A stretch of 35,566 bases of DNA. It comes from Planctomycetota bacterium. GTDB lineage: Bacteria; Planctomycetota; SZUA-567; H5-PLA8. A program made the translations under genes and the position numbers. The notes under the pieces are model-generated. The model saw only the letters and a list, made by a program, of their open reading frames with translations, was not told the DNA's origin and did no database searches. Location of the stretch: contig JAPLOD010000576.1 of the NCBI GenBank assembly GCA_026692735.1, positions 1 to 35,566 on the forward strand, given 5' to 3'. Of this stretch, positions 23,092-31,108 are shown piece after piece (within the stretch, counting starts at the first letter, position 1; the number at the start of each line of letters is the position of its first letter).

Positions 23092-25269
23092 ATGTGCTAC
23101 GGAAAGAGCGTGTCACGGCGCGCGGCCGTTGTGTGTGCTGCTCTGGTTCTTATCGCGGGTGCGCTTGCCGGCCGGTCCCGAGCCGGCGAGGCCACCGACA
23201 GCGTGCCTGAAATCCCGCCGCCGAAGTCATGGGACAGCTTCGTCATCCTGCAATGGCAGTTCCAGACCGACGCCGTCAAGGACAAGGCGCTCTACGAATC
23301 CGTGAACCTGCACGGCTTCCACATTGACCGCAGGGACGACAGGCTGCAGGCCTTTGCCAAGGAGACCAACTGGCCCTTCTACGTGGACCACACGGCCGGC
23401 AAGGGCTATCTGCACCTCGGTAGGTTCATGGACCAGGTGAAGAGAAAGAAGGACATCACGGTCAGGCCCAACAGCCTCGTGGACCCGAAGACGATCGAGG
23501 CCATGAAGAAGCTGATCACCGAAAACGTCACCAGCGCGAAGGGCTCGTCGGTCGTCGCCTACGCGCTGGACGACGAGATCAGCCTCGGCGCGTTCTGTTC
23601 GCCCTGCGAGGTGGACGGGCATCCGGAGTCCGTCGCGGGCTACCGGAAGTGCCTCGCGGAGACATACAAGACCATCGAAACGCTGAACGCGGAATACGGG
23701 ACGGCGTACAAGAGCTTCGACGAGATCGCGCCCAAGTCCTATGAGGCGTTCCGCGCGCAGCTCAAGCCGGACGCGATCGGCACGATCAACCTGAGCCAGT
23801 GGTGCGACTGGCGCGGGTACATGGACACGCAGTTTGCCGACTGCGTCGCGGCCATGGTACGCTTCGCCAACAGCCTGGACCCGAACACGCCGGCGGGGTT
23901 CGTCGGCGGCCAGAGCCCCGCGGCGTATGGCGGCTACGATTACCGCAAGCTATGCAAGGCGGCGCAATGGATGGAAGCCTACGACATCGGCGGCAGCAAC
24001 GAAGTCCTGCGCAGCTTCTGGACGGCTCATCGGCCGCACGTGCAGACGTTCTTCTCAAGCAAGGACCCGAAGAAGGACGCGTGGTTCCTGTGGTACTACC
24101 TCGTCCACGGCAACCGCGGTGTCATCAGTTGGCCGGAGGGCTGGTTCGTCAACGGGCAGGTGGCGGCACACATCAAAGCGCTGGCAGCCACGTTCAAGGA
24201 AGTCCAAGGCCCCGTGTCAAAGGCCATCATTGACGGCGAGTTCATCGCCGATCCAGTGGCGATCTACTATTCGCACCCAAGCATCCAGGTGACCTGGGCC
24301 ATGGATGCGGCCTGCCACGGCGGCACGTGGCCGAACCGCAGCTCGTCCATGGACAACAGTTGTTCAACGAGCGCCAACTCGCGCATCGGCTGGCTGAAGA
24401 CACTGGAAGACATAGGCATCCAGGCCAAGGTAATCCACCGAGACCATCTGCTTGCCGGCGAGCTGGACAAGTCCGGCTGCAAGGTGCTGTTCCTGAACCG
24501 CGCGCTGTGCCTCTCTGACGCCGAGGCCGACGCGATCAAGTCCTTTGCGGCCAAGGGCGGCACGGTCATCGCCGACCACCTGTGCGGCATCTACGACGAA
24601 CACGGCAAGGCGCGCGCAACCGGCGCGCTCGACGATCTCTTTGGCGTGAAACACGACCTGAGCAAGGGCATCCTCGGCGGCAAGACGCTGACGGAGATCA
24701 ACGGGGAGAAGGACTACAGCGGGGTGACCACGAAGAGCTGGGACGCCGCCGGCGCCGCGACGTACAAGGACGTGGCAGTCTTTGAGCCCGGCCTGCGGGC
24801 GGACAAAGGCAAGGCCGAAGCCGAGCCCGGCGGCGCGGTTGTGGTGCGCAACGGCACCGCAGTCTATCTCAACCTCTCGCCAATCGGTTACCTGCTCAAG
24901 CGGCCCGCCAACGAGGCAAAGGAGTGGCTGCCGTTCGTCGCGGGGCTGCTGAAACAGGCCGGCGTTGAACCGCGGCTCAAGCTGGAGGTCCGCGGCCAGC
25001 CCGCTCACGCGACCGAGCCGTTGTTCTGGAAGAACGGCGAGCGCATGACGCTGTGCGTGGTGCGCAACCTCGACCGGAAGGCTTCGATCAGCGGCTTCGG
25101 CACGGCGAAGGAAGGCATGGGTGAAGGCAACGTGAAGCTGAAGCTCTTATTCGCCAAGCCTGTGAAGGCGCTGAAGAACGAGCGCACCGGCAAGGACCTC
25201 GGCGACGGAAAGGAGTTCGAGGACGAGTTTACGCCGTGGGAGGCGAATGTGTACACGTATACGCAATGA
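23092..25269 (+). CDS. Secreted GH42-like beta-galactosidase-type glycosidase
   Basis: 725 residues. A signal peptide covers about 1-33 (AAVVCAALVLIAGALAGRSRAG). A GH-A clan TIM barrel follows, with SVVAYALDDEISLG (about 159-172) giving a D-E pair at the acid/base position of GH42, and NRGVISWPEGWF (about 343-354) offering the second glutamate. The next domain (about 445-540) looks like the GH42 trimerisation domain: KVLFLNRALCLSDAEADAIKSFAAKGGTVIADHLCGIYDEHG ... LDDLFGV is split here only by its length and reads continuously in the protein. A C-terminal beta domain ends the protein. The ATG at 23092 has GGAGGAGGCGG upstream. Acts outside the cytoplasm on a galactoside-like substrate, by inference. 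Flanked by the malectin lipoprotein, with which it may be co-transcribed. Confidence 0.82.
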   Translation: MCYGKSVSRRAAVVCAALVLIAGALAGRSRAGEATDSVPEIPPPKSWDSFVILQWQFQTDAVKDKALYESVNLHGFHIDRRDDRLQAFAKETNWPFYVDHTAGKGYLHLGRFMDQVKRKKDITVRPNSLVDPKTIEAMKKLITENVTSAKGSSVVAYALDDEISLGAFCSPCEVDGHPESVAGYRKCLAETYKTIETLNAEYGTAYKSFDEIAPKSYEAFRAQLKPDAIGTINLSQWCDWRGYMDTQFADCVAAMVRFANSLDPNTPAGFVGGQSPAAYGGYDYRKLCKAAQWMEAYDIGGSNEVLRSFWTAHRPHVQTFFSSKDPKKDAWFLWYYLVHGNRGVISWPEGWFVNGQVAAHIKALAATFKEVQGPVSKAIIDGEFIADPVAIYYSHPSIQVTWAMDAACHGGTWPNRSSSMDNSCSTSANSRIGWLKTLEDIGIQAKVIHRDHLLAGELDKSGCKVLFLNRALCLSDAEADAIKSFAAKGGTVIADHLCGIYDEHGKARATGALDDLFGVKHDLSKGILGGKTLTEINGEKDYSGVTTKSWDAAGAATYKDVAVFEPGLRADKGKAEAEPGGAVVVRNGTAVYLNLSPIGYLLKRPANEAKEWLPFVAGLLKQAGVEPRLKLEVRGQPAHATEPLFWKNGERMTLCVVRNLDRKASISGFGTAKEGMGEGNVKLKLLFAKPVKALKNERTGKDLGDGKEFEDEFTPWEANVYTYTQ

Positions 25270-25307
25270 ACGATGAATGATGAAGGATGAATGATGAACG
25301 GCCAGAT
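25265..25307 (+). repeat. GATGAA/GAATGAT phrase repeat
   Basis: A run of overlapping ATGAACGATGAATGATGAAG-type words between the GH42-like stop and the WD40 gene. It supplies several candidate ATG codons, including the in-frame 25287. Confidence 0.65.
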
Positions 25308-26708
25308 ATGAGCGACAAACAAGGACGCCGCTGGTTCGGCTGGCTGCGGTTCTCTCTTCGCACGCTGGTGCTGTTCGTGCTGCTCATCGGCAGCGGGATG
25401 GGGCTGTATCGGAAATGGGACTCCTGGTTTCCGGTACCGATGCAGGCTGACTCCATCATCTCGGGTACACCAGCGATGTCGCCCGATGGGAGACTTCTGG
25501 CCGCGCTGTGCTTGGACGAAAAGGTACGGGTCTGGGACGTTGCTGCGCGTAGGACGGTGAAGGTCCTTGAAGGGGTGAAAGGGCATAGTTTCGATTGCGC
25601 GTTCTCGCCGGACGGCCGGTATCTGGCGGCGACATACGCCGAGTGGGCCATTGATGTATGGGACCTCACGACGGATACTCGGCTCGTTCGGATTGACATC
25701 AGTGCGGAGCCCCAGTTCACGAGTCCGAACAAGGCGGTTGTCTCCGCCGACGGCCAGTGTGTGTTCGGGATAGGGCACCGAAGCGTCTACTGCTGGAGGC
25801 TCAAAGATGGCGCGAAGACCTTCGACGTGTGCTCCCATTTTGCCATGATTGATGGCCCGGATGTTGACGAACAGCAAAAGCGCGCGAAGCGCCAAGCCTT
25901 GGCCGCGCAGAGCCTGGGTGTTCTCAGCAAGAATGAGGCGGAAGGCTGCCTGGGCCTGGAGGCCTTCGTTTCACCCGATTGCCGAATGATCCTCACATGC
26001 GTCGGCGGAACCTCGGACGTGCAACTGTGGGACGCGGCGACGCAGGAGAAACTGCGAACGCTGAAGCTGCCGGACCACGTGACAAGCATCACCCAGGCAC
26101 TGTTCTCGCCTGACGGCCGCCGCGTGGTGATCCGCGCGTACAAGGAGGCAGGTGCGCACGTCTGGGACACGGGCACGGGCCAGGTCGTCGCCGCGCTGCA
26201 GCACGAAGAAGAACTGGCCGAAGATGACGGTTTCTCCGCCGATGGCAATTGGTTCATGTGGCGCCGCCGTGTCAGCACTTCGTCGGCAGAGGATTACTAC
26301 CACACGTTATGGAACAGCCGTAGCTGGCAGCCGCATAAAGTCGCCACAGGAGAGTACGAGGTCCGCGCTCTGTCGCCCGACGGCAGCCGGTGCGTGACGT
26401 TCGTGGAGGAAGCGTGGCTGCTGGACGCACACACGGGCGAGAAGCTGTTCCGTGTGCGACCGCCGGATATGATGGAGCCCTGGTGCGCCGAGTTTGTCGT
26501 GTTCACACCTGATGGGCAGCGGTTTGTCTCGGACGGCCCAGACAAGGAACCCCTCCTTTGGTCCCGCCGCCGCCCGGAATACTGGTGGGGCCTCGCCTGG
26601 CTCCCGGAGTTCTGGCTGACGGCGGTGCTGGGGGGCGCGTTCGTGTGGAGCGTGTGGCGGGACAGACGGACACTGAAACCACAGATTCACGCGGATGAAC
26701 GCAGATGA
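25308..26708 (+). CDS. Membrane-anchored WD40-repeat protein
   Basis: 466 residues. An N-terminal membrane helix (about 13-33, SLRTLVLFVLLIGSGMGLY) carries the planctomycete-type RFSLRTL motif. WD40/YVTN-like blades follow: MSPDGRLLAALCLDEKVRVWDVA, FSPDGRYLAATYAEWAIDVWDLT, VSADGQCVFGIG..SVYCWRL, VSPDCRMILTCVGGTSDVQLWDAA, FSPDGRRVVIRAYKEAGAHVWDTG and further degenerate blades. A second membrane helix lies near the C-terminus (about 430-450, FWLTAVLGGAFVWSVW) followed by RRD. This anchor-propeller-anchor plan matches the gene at 32045-33235, a paralogue. The start is uncertain: ATG 25308 is used; ATG 25287 lies within repeat DNA. The last residues (PQIHADERR) are encoded by an ACAGATTCACGCGGATGAAC-type repeat. 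Function unknown; a protein-interaction platform is likely. Confidence 0.82.
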   Translation: MSDKQGRRWFGWLRFSLRTLVLFVLLIGSGMGLYRKWDSWFPVPMQADSIISGTPAMSPDGRLLAALCLDEKVRVWDVAARRTVKVLEGVKGHSFDCAFSPDGRYLAATYAEWAIDVWDLTTDTRLVRIDISAEPQFTSPNKAVVSADGQCVFGIGHRSVYCWRLKDGAKTFDVCSHFAMIDGPDVDEQQKRAKRQALAAQSLGVLSKNEAEGCLGLEAFVSPDCRMILTCVGGTSDVQLWDAATQEKLRTLKLPDHVTSITQALFSPDGRRVVIRAYKEAGAHVWDTGTGQVVAALQHEEELAEDDGFSADGNWFMWRRRVSTSSAEDYYHTLWNSRSWQPHKVATGEYEVRALSPDGSRCVTFVEEAWLLDAHTGEKLFRVRPPDMMEPWCAEFVVFTPDGQRFVSDGPDKEPLLWSRRRPEYWWGLAWLPEFWLTAVLGGAFVWSVWRDRRTLKPQIHADERR

Positions 26709-26710
26709 AC
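26679..26710 (+). repeat. CACAGATTCACGCGGATGAACGC phrase repeat
   Basis: A CCACAGATT / CACGCGGATGAAC / GCAGATGAAC phrase encodes the last codons and the stop of the WD40 gene. It belongs to the same family as 22275-22309. Confidence 0.6.
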
Positions 26711-26946
26711 CGAGCGTGGCGGCGCCGCAGCCAAAGGGAGGCAAAGGGTTCAGGGTTCAGGGCTCAGGGTTTCGGGTTTCGGAACAGCAACGGGCACGCC
26801 TGGTGGAATCCTCGCGCCAGGAGAAGACACGGACGGTTAGTAGTACGGATGAGACATGGGCGAGGGGCCAGCGGCACCCCCTCACCCGGCGTTGAAGCGC
26901 CACCCTCTCCATCGAGGGGGAGAGGGGCATGGGCGAGACGCCCATG
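26709..26946. repeat. Intergenic block of phrase-like repeats and hairpins
   Basis: No gene is supported in these 238 bases. 26746-26782 is a run of GGGTTCA and GGGTTTCGG words; its core is shared with the hemC junction. 26902-26926 holds CCCTCTCC-(5 nt)-GGGGGAGAGGG, a strong hairpin. 26928-26946 is the perfect palindrome CATGGGCG-AGA-CGCCCATG. The block separates convergent genes, so the hairpins may terminate transcription from either side. Confidence 0.7.
26928..26946. repeat. GTAG-headed palindrome after the GHL10 gene
   Basis: Eight-base arms with an AGA loop. On the minus strand it is preceded by GTAG, and that TAG is the stop codon of the GHL10 frame. The same layout occurs at 13935-13956 and, inside a gene, at 29698-29719. 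Confidence 0.75.
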
Positions 26947-28200
26947 CTACGGTTTCTTCGTGATGCCTTTCCCGCAGAGGGGCACGATGTCGCGGGCGGA
27001 GGACACATCGTAGTTGAAAATGGTGAAGCCGCCGGTCTTGAGGCGGCGGGTGATCTGGATCTGGTCAATCAGCTTGCAGATGTCGTTCGTCTGCGTCCAG
27101 CAGCTTAGGCCAATGCCAGGATAGCACGGGACCTTGCCCACCCAACCGAGCTGCCCCTTCACCCAGTTCTCGAACTGCGCGTTCTCCGGCGTGTAGTCCA
27201 TAGGGCAGACGAAGTCGAGCCAGCCTTGTTCGCACCACAGCTTCCAGTCCTGGCCGACGCCGTCGCGGTCCACGGGCCAGTTGCGGAAGACAGCCGCGGA
27301 AATCCTGACCTTGGGCTTGGCCTTGCGCGCGAGCTCGCTCACGGCCGCAACGACCTTCGTGATGTTGGCGCGGCGGAAGTCGAGCCACTTCTGTCTGACC
27401 TGGTCGTCGCGGCGCGTGTCCGCCGGCCAGTTCATCACCTTCGCGCCGATGGCCGTCTCGAAGCGTTCGCGGCAGCCCTGGCAGAAGCATTCGTCAGGTC
27501 CCGGATAGCGGATGTAGTCGAAGTGAATGCCGTCCACATCGTACTTCGTGGCAACCTCCACCATCGCGTCAACCTCGAGCTTTTGGTTGTCGGGATGCGA
27601 CGGACACAGCCACGTTCCTTCGGGCTTGCCGTCAAAGTGCACCTGCGTGCGGCCAGCGGCTTTCATCTTCTCGACAAAATCCTTCGGCGCACTCCAGCCC
27701 ATGTTCCAGTTGACCTTCCAGACGTGGCACTGGAGGCCGTACTTTTTGCAGGCCGCGAGGCACTGGGCGATCTGGTCGCCCTTCTCGCGGACTTCCGCCG
27801 CGACGGGCAGCACGGTGCTTTCGTAGTAGGCCGAGCCGCCCCAGAGCATGTTGGGCAGGATCGCCGTGAAGCCGTTGTCTGCGAGGAGCTTGATGGCGGC
27901 ATCCCAGTCCATGCCCTGCACGCCGAACGCGTTGTGGCACCAGAGCGCGCGGTGTTCGCCGGGTTGCGGCGTGACAGACGCACAGTAGGCGTTGAGCAGG
28001 AAGGCGTCGGCATCGGCGGCCGCGGCCATTGCTTCCGGGTACCGCTTTCCGCCGAGGGCCGCCAGAGCATCGGCGCGCCGCGCGCTGGCGCGAGCTTCGC
28101 CTTCCTCGAGCGTCTGGGCCGCCTGGGTGAAGGTCTTGAACGGGCCAAAGCACCCGGCGCGGTCTATGGCCGCGCGCGCCGCGCGCTCCAGCACTCCGGC
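26947..28200 (-). CDS. GHL10-type glycosyl-hydrolase-like domain, 3' part of a frameshifted gene
   Basis: About 417 codons encode the catalytic-like barrel of the glycosyl-hydrolase-like 10 family (PF02638 type). The diagnostic GIHFDYIRYPG motif is present, together with FGVQGMDWDAAIKLLADNGFTAILPNM at the barrel start, HVWKVNWNMGW, and the late WLDFVCPMDYTP block. A CFCQGC pair after the FDYIRYP motif is common in this family. There is no start codon of its own at 28200; it continues the frame of the gene starting at 29363, which runs out at 28164. The frames join if one base is added near 28199 (FLP then GVLERAARAAIDRAG). Together they make an about 800-residue secreted protein. The longer upward extension of this frame is antisense-like text and is not coding. 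Confidence 0.8.
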   Translation of the reverse strand, partial: AGVLERAARAAIDRAGCFGPFKTFTQAAQTLEEGEARASARRADALAALGGKRYPEAMAAAADADAFLLNAYCASVTPQPGEHRALWCHNAFGVQGMDWDAAIKLLADNGFTAILPNMLWGGSAYYESTVLPVAAEVREKGDQIAQCLAACKKYGLQCHVWKVNWNMGWSAPKDFVEKMKAAGRTQVHFDGKPEGTWLCPSHPDNQKLEVDAMVEVATKYDVDGIHFDYIRYPGPDECFCQGCRERFETAIGAKVMNWPADTRRDDQVRQKWLDFRRANITKVVAAVSELARKAKPKVRISAAVFRNWPVDRDGVGQDWKLWCEQGWLDFVCPMDYTPENAQFENWVKGQLGWVGKVPCYPGIGLSCWTQTNDICKLIDQIQITRRLKTGGFTIFNYDVSSARDIVPLCGKGITKKP

Positions 28201-29363
28201 AGGAAGTGGCCGACGAGCGCCAGCATCATACGGCGCTTGTTGGCGGGATCGTCGGCGAGGAGCACGTGCGTCATCCAGATGCAGTTGTCGGAGGCGACGA
28301 TGGCCGCGTTGCCGGTGAAGTTGCCGGCGTCGTCGAGCCATTCCGCAACGACGCGGCTCTTGCCCTCGACCGTTCGCGCTTCGCTGATGTTCCACGAGCG
28401 CTGCCCGACCTTCTCGGGCGTGCCCTTGATCGCGTCGGGACTGAAGTGCATGGCCGCGAAATGGCCGGGACGTCCCTGTGCGACGTGGCGGCCGCCCTCG
28501 ATCCCCACGGCCGCGCGGAGCTTGCCGGGCAGGCCGTAGAAGCCGATGAGCTTGCCGCCGCCGTTGAGGAAGGCGAGGAGCTTGTCGGCGACGTCGTCGG
28601 GCATGCCGGGGTTGTGGGGCAGGATGAGGAGCTTCTTCCCTTTGAGGCGCTCGGCGGTGATGTCGAGGTCGCTGACCACGGCGAACGGCAGGTCGAGGTC
28701 CTTCAGAACCTGCGCCACGGCTTCGGTGTAGGTGCCAACCGATTGAGCCTCCTCGGGCCGGTCCTTCGCCACGGATTCGCCGCGGATGATGGCGATGGGA
28801 GCGTCGGCGCCGACGAGCCCGAGGTCGGCGATGTAGAACTCCGTGTCCGTATCGGCGCCGCGCCAGGCCGAGATGCGGATGGCCTGAATCTTCCCCCAGC
28901 CCGCGGGCGTGCCTTCGGTGCGCGTGGCGCTCTTCTCGGCGGTGATGGCGCTCCAGCCCGTCGGGTCCTTCTGCGCAAAGCTGCCGCCATACCAGCCGGC
29001 GCCGCTCTGGAAGTAGATGCTGAAATGCGACACCGGCGCTGCGTCGCGGCAGAAGAGCTTGAACTGGATGCCCTGGCAGGCGGCCATGTCGAGGTTGGTC
29101 ATGAGGTCCCACGACGCGCGCTCAATCTTCGTGCCCTTGAAGCTGCACGGCATCTTCAGTGCCTGCCTGCCCTCGCCGAGGGACACGACCGCCACAGGCG
29201 CCGATCCGGACATCGGCTTCCACGCCGCCTGGGCCGCGGCGTCATTCGGGTACGTGGCGGGCTCGAGCAGAGGGTAGTCGGGCTTCGGCGGCGCGGGCGG
29301 CAACTCCTCGGCAGCCACATTCAGGCAGACGAACGCCGCAAAGAGAAAGACGAGGCTGCGCAT
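28164..29363 (-). CDS. Secreted GHL10 protein, 5' part (signal peptide, beta-sandwich and ThuA/GATase-like domains)
   Basis: 399 codons up to a premature stop. The signal peptide is about 1-18 (SLVFLFAAFVCLNVAA). Residues about 40-190 form a galactose-binding/CIA30-like beta-sandwich (KTSSF-like FKGTKIERASWDLMT, IQFKLFCRD, HFSIYFQSGAGWYGG, KIQAIRISAWRG, FYIADLGL). Residues about 195-370 look like a class I glutamine-amidotransferase/ThuA-like fold (LKGKKLLILPHNPGMPD, KLLAFLNGGGKLIGFYGLPG). The last ~12 residues (ECWSARRARP) are out of the true frame; coding continues from 28200 in the next frame as the GHL10 barrel. The ATG at 29363 has CAGGAGAA upstream. It diverges from aat across 121 bases. 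Probably an extracytoplasmic polysaccharide enzyme, inactivated if the frameshift is real. Confidence 0.8.
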   Translation of the reverse strand: MRSLVFLFAAFVCLNVAAEELPPAPPKPDYPLLEPATYPNDAAAQAAWKPMSGSAPVAVVSLGEGRQALKMPCSFKGTKIERASWDLMTNLDMAACQGIQFKLFCRDAAPVSHFSIYFQSGAGWYGGSFAQKDPTGWSAITAEKSATRTEGTPAGWGKIQAIRISAWRGADTDTEFYIADLGLVGADAPIAIIRGESVAKDRPEEAQSVGTYTEAVAQVLKDLDLPFAVVSDLDITAERLKGKKLLILPHNPGMPDDVADKLLAFLNGGGKLIGFYGLPGKLRAAVGIEGGRHVAQGRPGHFAAMHFSPDAIKGTPEKVGQRSWNISEARTVEGKSRVVAEWLDDAGNFTGNAAIVASDNCIWMTHVLLADDPANKRRMMLALVGHFLPECWSARRARP

Positions 29364-29423
29364 GGGGTTCTCCTGAACGCTGGTCTACTGTGTATCGTTG
29401 TCCAAGCGGCCGGTTCGCCAATG

Positions 29424-29432
29424 ATTATACCA
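29424..29432 (-). promoter_or_regulatory. Extended -10 promoter for the GHL10 gene
   Basis: Read on the minus strand, a perfect TATAAT (complement of 29424-29429) is preceded by TGG, an extended -10. No good -35 box lies 16-18 bases further up, which extended -10 promoters tolerate. The leader to the ATG at 29363 would be about 55 bases. Confidence 0.45.
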
Positions 29433-29484
29433 CTGTTGCCGGTTTTGGGGTTTGAAATGCCCGCCGCGCGTCTACATTTTCGGC

Positions 29485-30135
29485 ATGGAACTCACGCCGG
29501 CACTTCTGGAGAGGGCGTACAGCGCGGGCATGTTCCCCATGCCCGACCGCTTCGGCATTATCCGCTGGTACCAGCCCGACCCGCGCGCCATCCTGCCGCT
29601 CGACGCGTTCCACGTGTCGCGGTCGCTGCGCCGCAAACTGAGGAAGACAGTAGACAGGCCGCAGGCCGCGGGCGGGCGGCGAGACGCCGCCCGGCCAGCC
29701 GGCGGGACGCCGGCGCTACAGGCGCCGGCTTTGTTCGAGGTCTCCTACGACCACGACTTTGCCGGCGTGATGCGCGGGTGCGCGAATCGCAAGCCGACGT
29801 GGATCACGCCCGAGTTCATCCGCGCCTACACGGCTCTGCACCGGCTGGGCAAAGCGCACTCGGTCGAGGTCTGGCAAGGGAGCCGGCTGGTGGGCGGCAC
29901 CTACGGCGTGCACCTCGGCGGCGCGTTCTTCGCCGAATCGAAGTTTCATACGGTCACCGACGCCTCGAAGGTGGCCCTGGCGAAGCTGGCCGAACGCCTG
30001 AGTGCGCGGGGCTTCGCGCTCCTGGAAGTGCAGTTCCTCACGCCGCACCTGGCGCAATTCGGCGTCATCGAGATCCCGCATACGGAGTACATGCGGCGAC
30101 TGGAAGCGGCGTTGAAGCTGACGTGCGAGTTTTAA
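29485..30135 (+). CDS. aat: Leucyl/phenylalanyl-tRNA--protein transferase with a repeat-encoded insertion
   Basis: Aat adds Leu or Phe from charged tRNA to N-terminal Arg/Lys of proteins, marking them for ClpS/ClpAP degradation. The 216-residue short form carries AYSAGMFPM (11-19), WYQPDPRAILPLD (28-40), DFAGVMRGCANR, WITPEFIRAYTALHRLGKAHSVEVW, GGTYGVHLGGAFFAESKFH and the late LTPHLAQFGVIEIP. Between RKLRKT and LFEVSYDHDF (about residues 56-82) is a Pro/Ala/Gly/Arg-rich stretch (DRPQAAGGRRDAARPAGG...) with no counterpart in the family. It is encoded by two adjacent palindromes. The start is set at the ATG at 29485 (MELTPALLERAY), like short cyanobacterial Aat proteins; an in-frame TTG at 29452 is possible. 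Neither has a clear ribosome site. Identity is secure; whether the insertion is tolerated is unknown. Confidence 0.93.
   Translation: MELTPALLERAYSAGMFPMPDRFGIIRWYQPDPRAILPLDAFHVSRSLRRKLRKTVDRPQAAGGRRDAARPAGGTPALQAPALFEVSYDHDFAGVMRGCANRKPTWITPEFIRAYTALHRLGKAHSVEVWQGSRLVGGTYGVHLGGAFFAESKFHTVTDASKVALAKLAERLSARGFALLEVQFLTPHLAQFGVIEIPHTEYMRRLEAALKLTCEF
29674..29719. repeat. Two adjacent palindromes inserted in aat
   Basis: 29674-29692 is GGGCGGCG-AGA-CGCCGCCC, and 29698-29714 is GCCGGCG-GGA-CGCCGGC followed by GCTAC (GTAGC on the minus strand). Both have perfect arms and three-base loops, like the palindrome at 26928. They lie in frame in aat. Confidence 0.8.
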
Positions 30136-30140
30136 CCTGA

Positions 30141-30215
30141 ACCACGAAGATCACGAAGGACAGAAAGGAACCACAACTACAATCCGTTCATCGTATTCTT
30201 CGTGTCATTCGTGGT
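30141..30215. terminator. Inverted CACGAAG repeat between convergent genes (possible bidirectional terminator)
   Basis: ACCACGAA-GAT-CACGAA at 30141-30157 pairs with TTCGTG-TCA-TTCGTGGT at 30199-30215: arms of 8 and 6 bases around a 3-base mismatch, with a 41-base loop. It is the only notable feature of the 127-base gap between aat and the phosphoesterase gene. There is no T-tract, so termination is an inference from position. The words belong to the same phrase-repeat class as 5081 and 22275. Confidence 0.4.
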
Positions 30216-30262
30216 GGAAAGCCGCGCGAATGTGAGGCGGCGCACGAGAACGGTCCCTGGTG

Positions 30263-31108
30263 TCAAAGGCCCTTCATGAGCCGTTCGGCGAGGCGTTTCT
30301 CAAGCTGCGGGATGGCGAGGATCTTCTTCATGGTGGCCTCGACATTGTACGGCACGCGGCGATAGCGGATCTTCTCCCCGTCGAAGAGCACGTAGCACGA
30401 ATCCTTGATCTTGTCGCGCGGCTGGCCCACAGCGCCGATGTTCACCAGCGTCTTCTTGCCCTTGGGCAGCACATACGTCATGTCGTCGAGCGCGGCGGGC
30501 TTGATCCATTTGAAGTCGTGCGTGGCCACGCCGGGACGGTGCGAATGTCCCACGAAACACAGCCACTCGAACTGCTCGAAGATATCAATGGCCTTCTGGG
30601 ACGGGCCGAAGCCCATGTCCTGGAAGTCCTCTTCCAGCACATATTCCATGATCGGGTCGCGCGGCGAGGCGTGGACGTACAGCACGTTGCCGTCCACGCG
30701 CGACGCCGCCAGGTTCTCCAGCCAGCGCCAGCGCGCCACTTTGCCGGGAAGGCTGTAGAACTTCGGCCGCATCTGGCCACGCTGCCAGGCGACGGCCTTG
30801 GCCGCGCCCTCGTTGAAGCCGACCGCGTGGGACATGAAGAGCGCCGCGTCGTGGTTGCCGCAGAGACACCACCGGCACAGTCTGCGGATGATGCGCAGGC
30901 AGGGAATCGGCTGGGGGCCGTACCCGACCACGTCGCCCAGGCACACGATTTCGTCCGCGCCCTGTTCCTTGATGTCTTTCAGGACCGCGGCCAGCGCTTC
31001 CGTGTTGCCGTGCACGTCGCTGATGATCGCGCGGAGGCGGAAGCGACCGGAGCCGTTGTTGTTAGTGCCGGCGCGTAGATCCATGTTGACCCGGCTGCCT
31101 CGTATCAC
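30263..31108 (-). CDS. Calcineurin-like metallophosphoesterase (YfcE/serine-threonine phosphatase-like)
   Basis: 281 residues. The five metallophosphoesterase motifs occur in order: SDVHGN (30-35), GDVVGYGP (58-65), GNHD (84-87), YVHAS (about 145) and GHSH (about 191-194), giving a complete two-metal site. A late LVNIGAVGQPRD block is typical of the small cytoplasmic phosphodiesterase/protein phosphatase group with the 'DVHGN ... GYGP' signature. The substrate is not predictable. The GTG at 31108 overlaps the TGA of the small upstream gene in a GTGA arrangement, which supports this start by coupling; ATG at 31084 is the alternative and would remove eight residues. No signal peptide, so cytoplasmic. 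Confidence 0.9.
   Translation of the reverse strand: MIRGSRVNMDLRAGTNNNGSGRFRLRAIISDVHGNTEALAAVLKDIKEQGADEIVCLGDVVGYGPQPIPCLRIIRRLCRWCLCGNHDAALFMSHAVGFNEGAAKAVAWQRGQMRPKFYSLPGKVARWRWLENLAASRVDGNVLYVHASPRDPIMEYVLEEDFQDMGFGPSQKAIDIFEQFEWLCFVGHSHRPGVATHDFKWIKPAALDDMTYVLPKGKKTLVNIGAVGQPRDKIKDSCYVLFDGEKIRYRRVPYNVEATMKKILAIPQLEKRLAERLMKGL

Noticed and set aside
26947-29112. 721-codon frame taken as a single gene
   Set aside because: Above 28200 it is an Arg/His-rich shifted reading of the gene starting at 29363; only the part below 28200 is coding.
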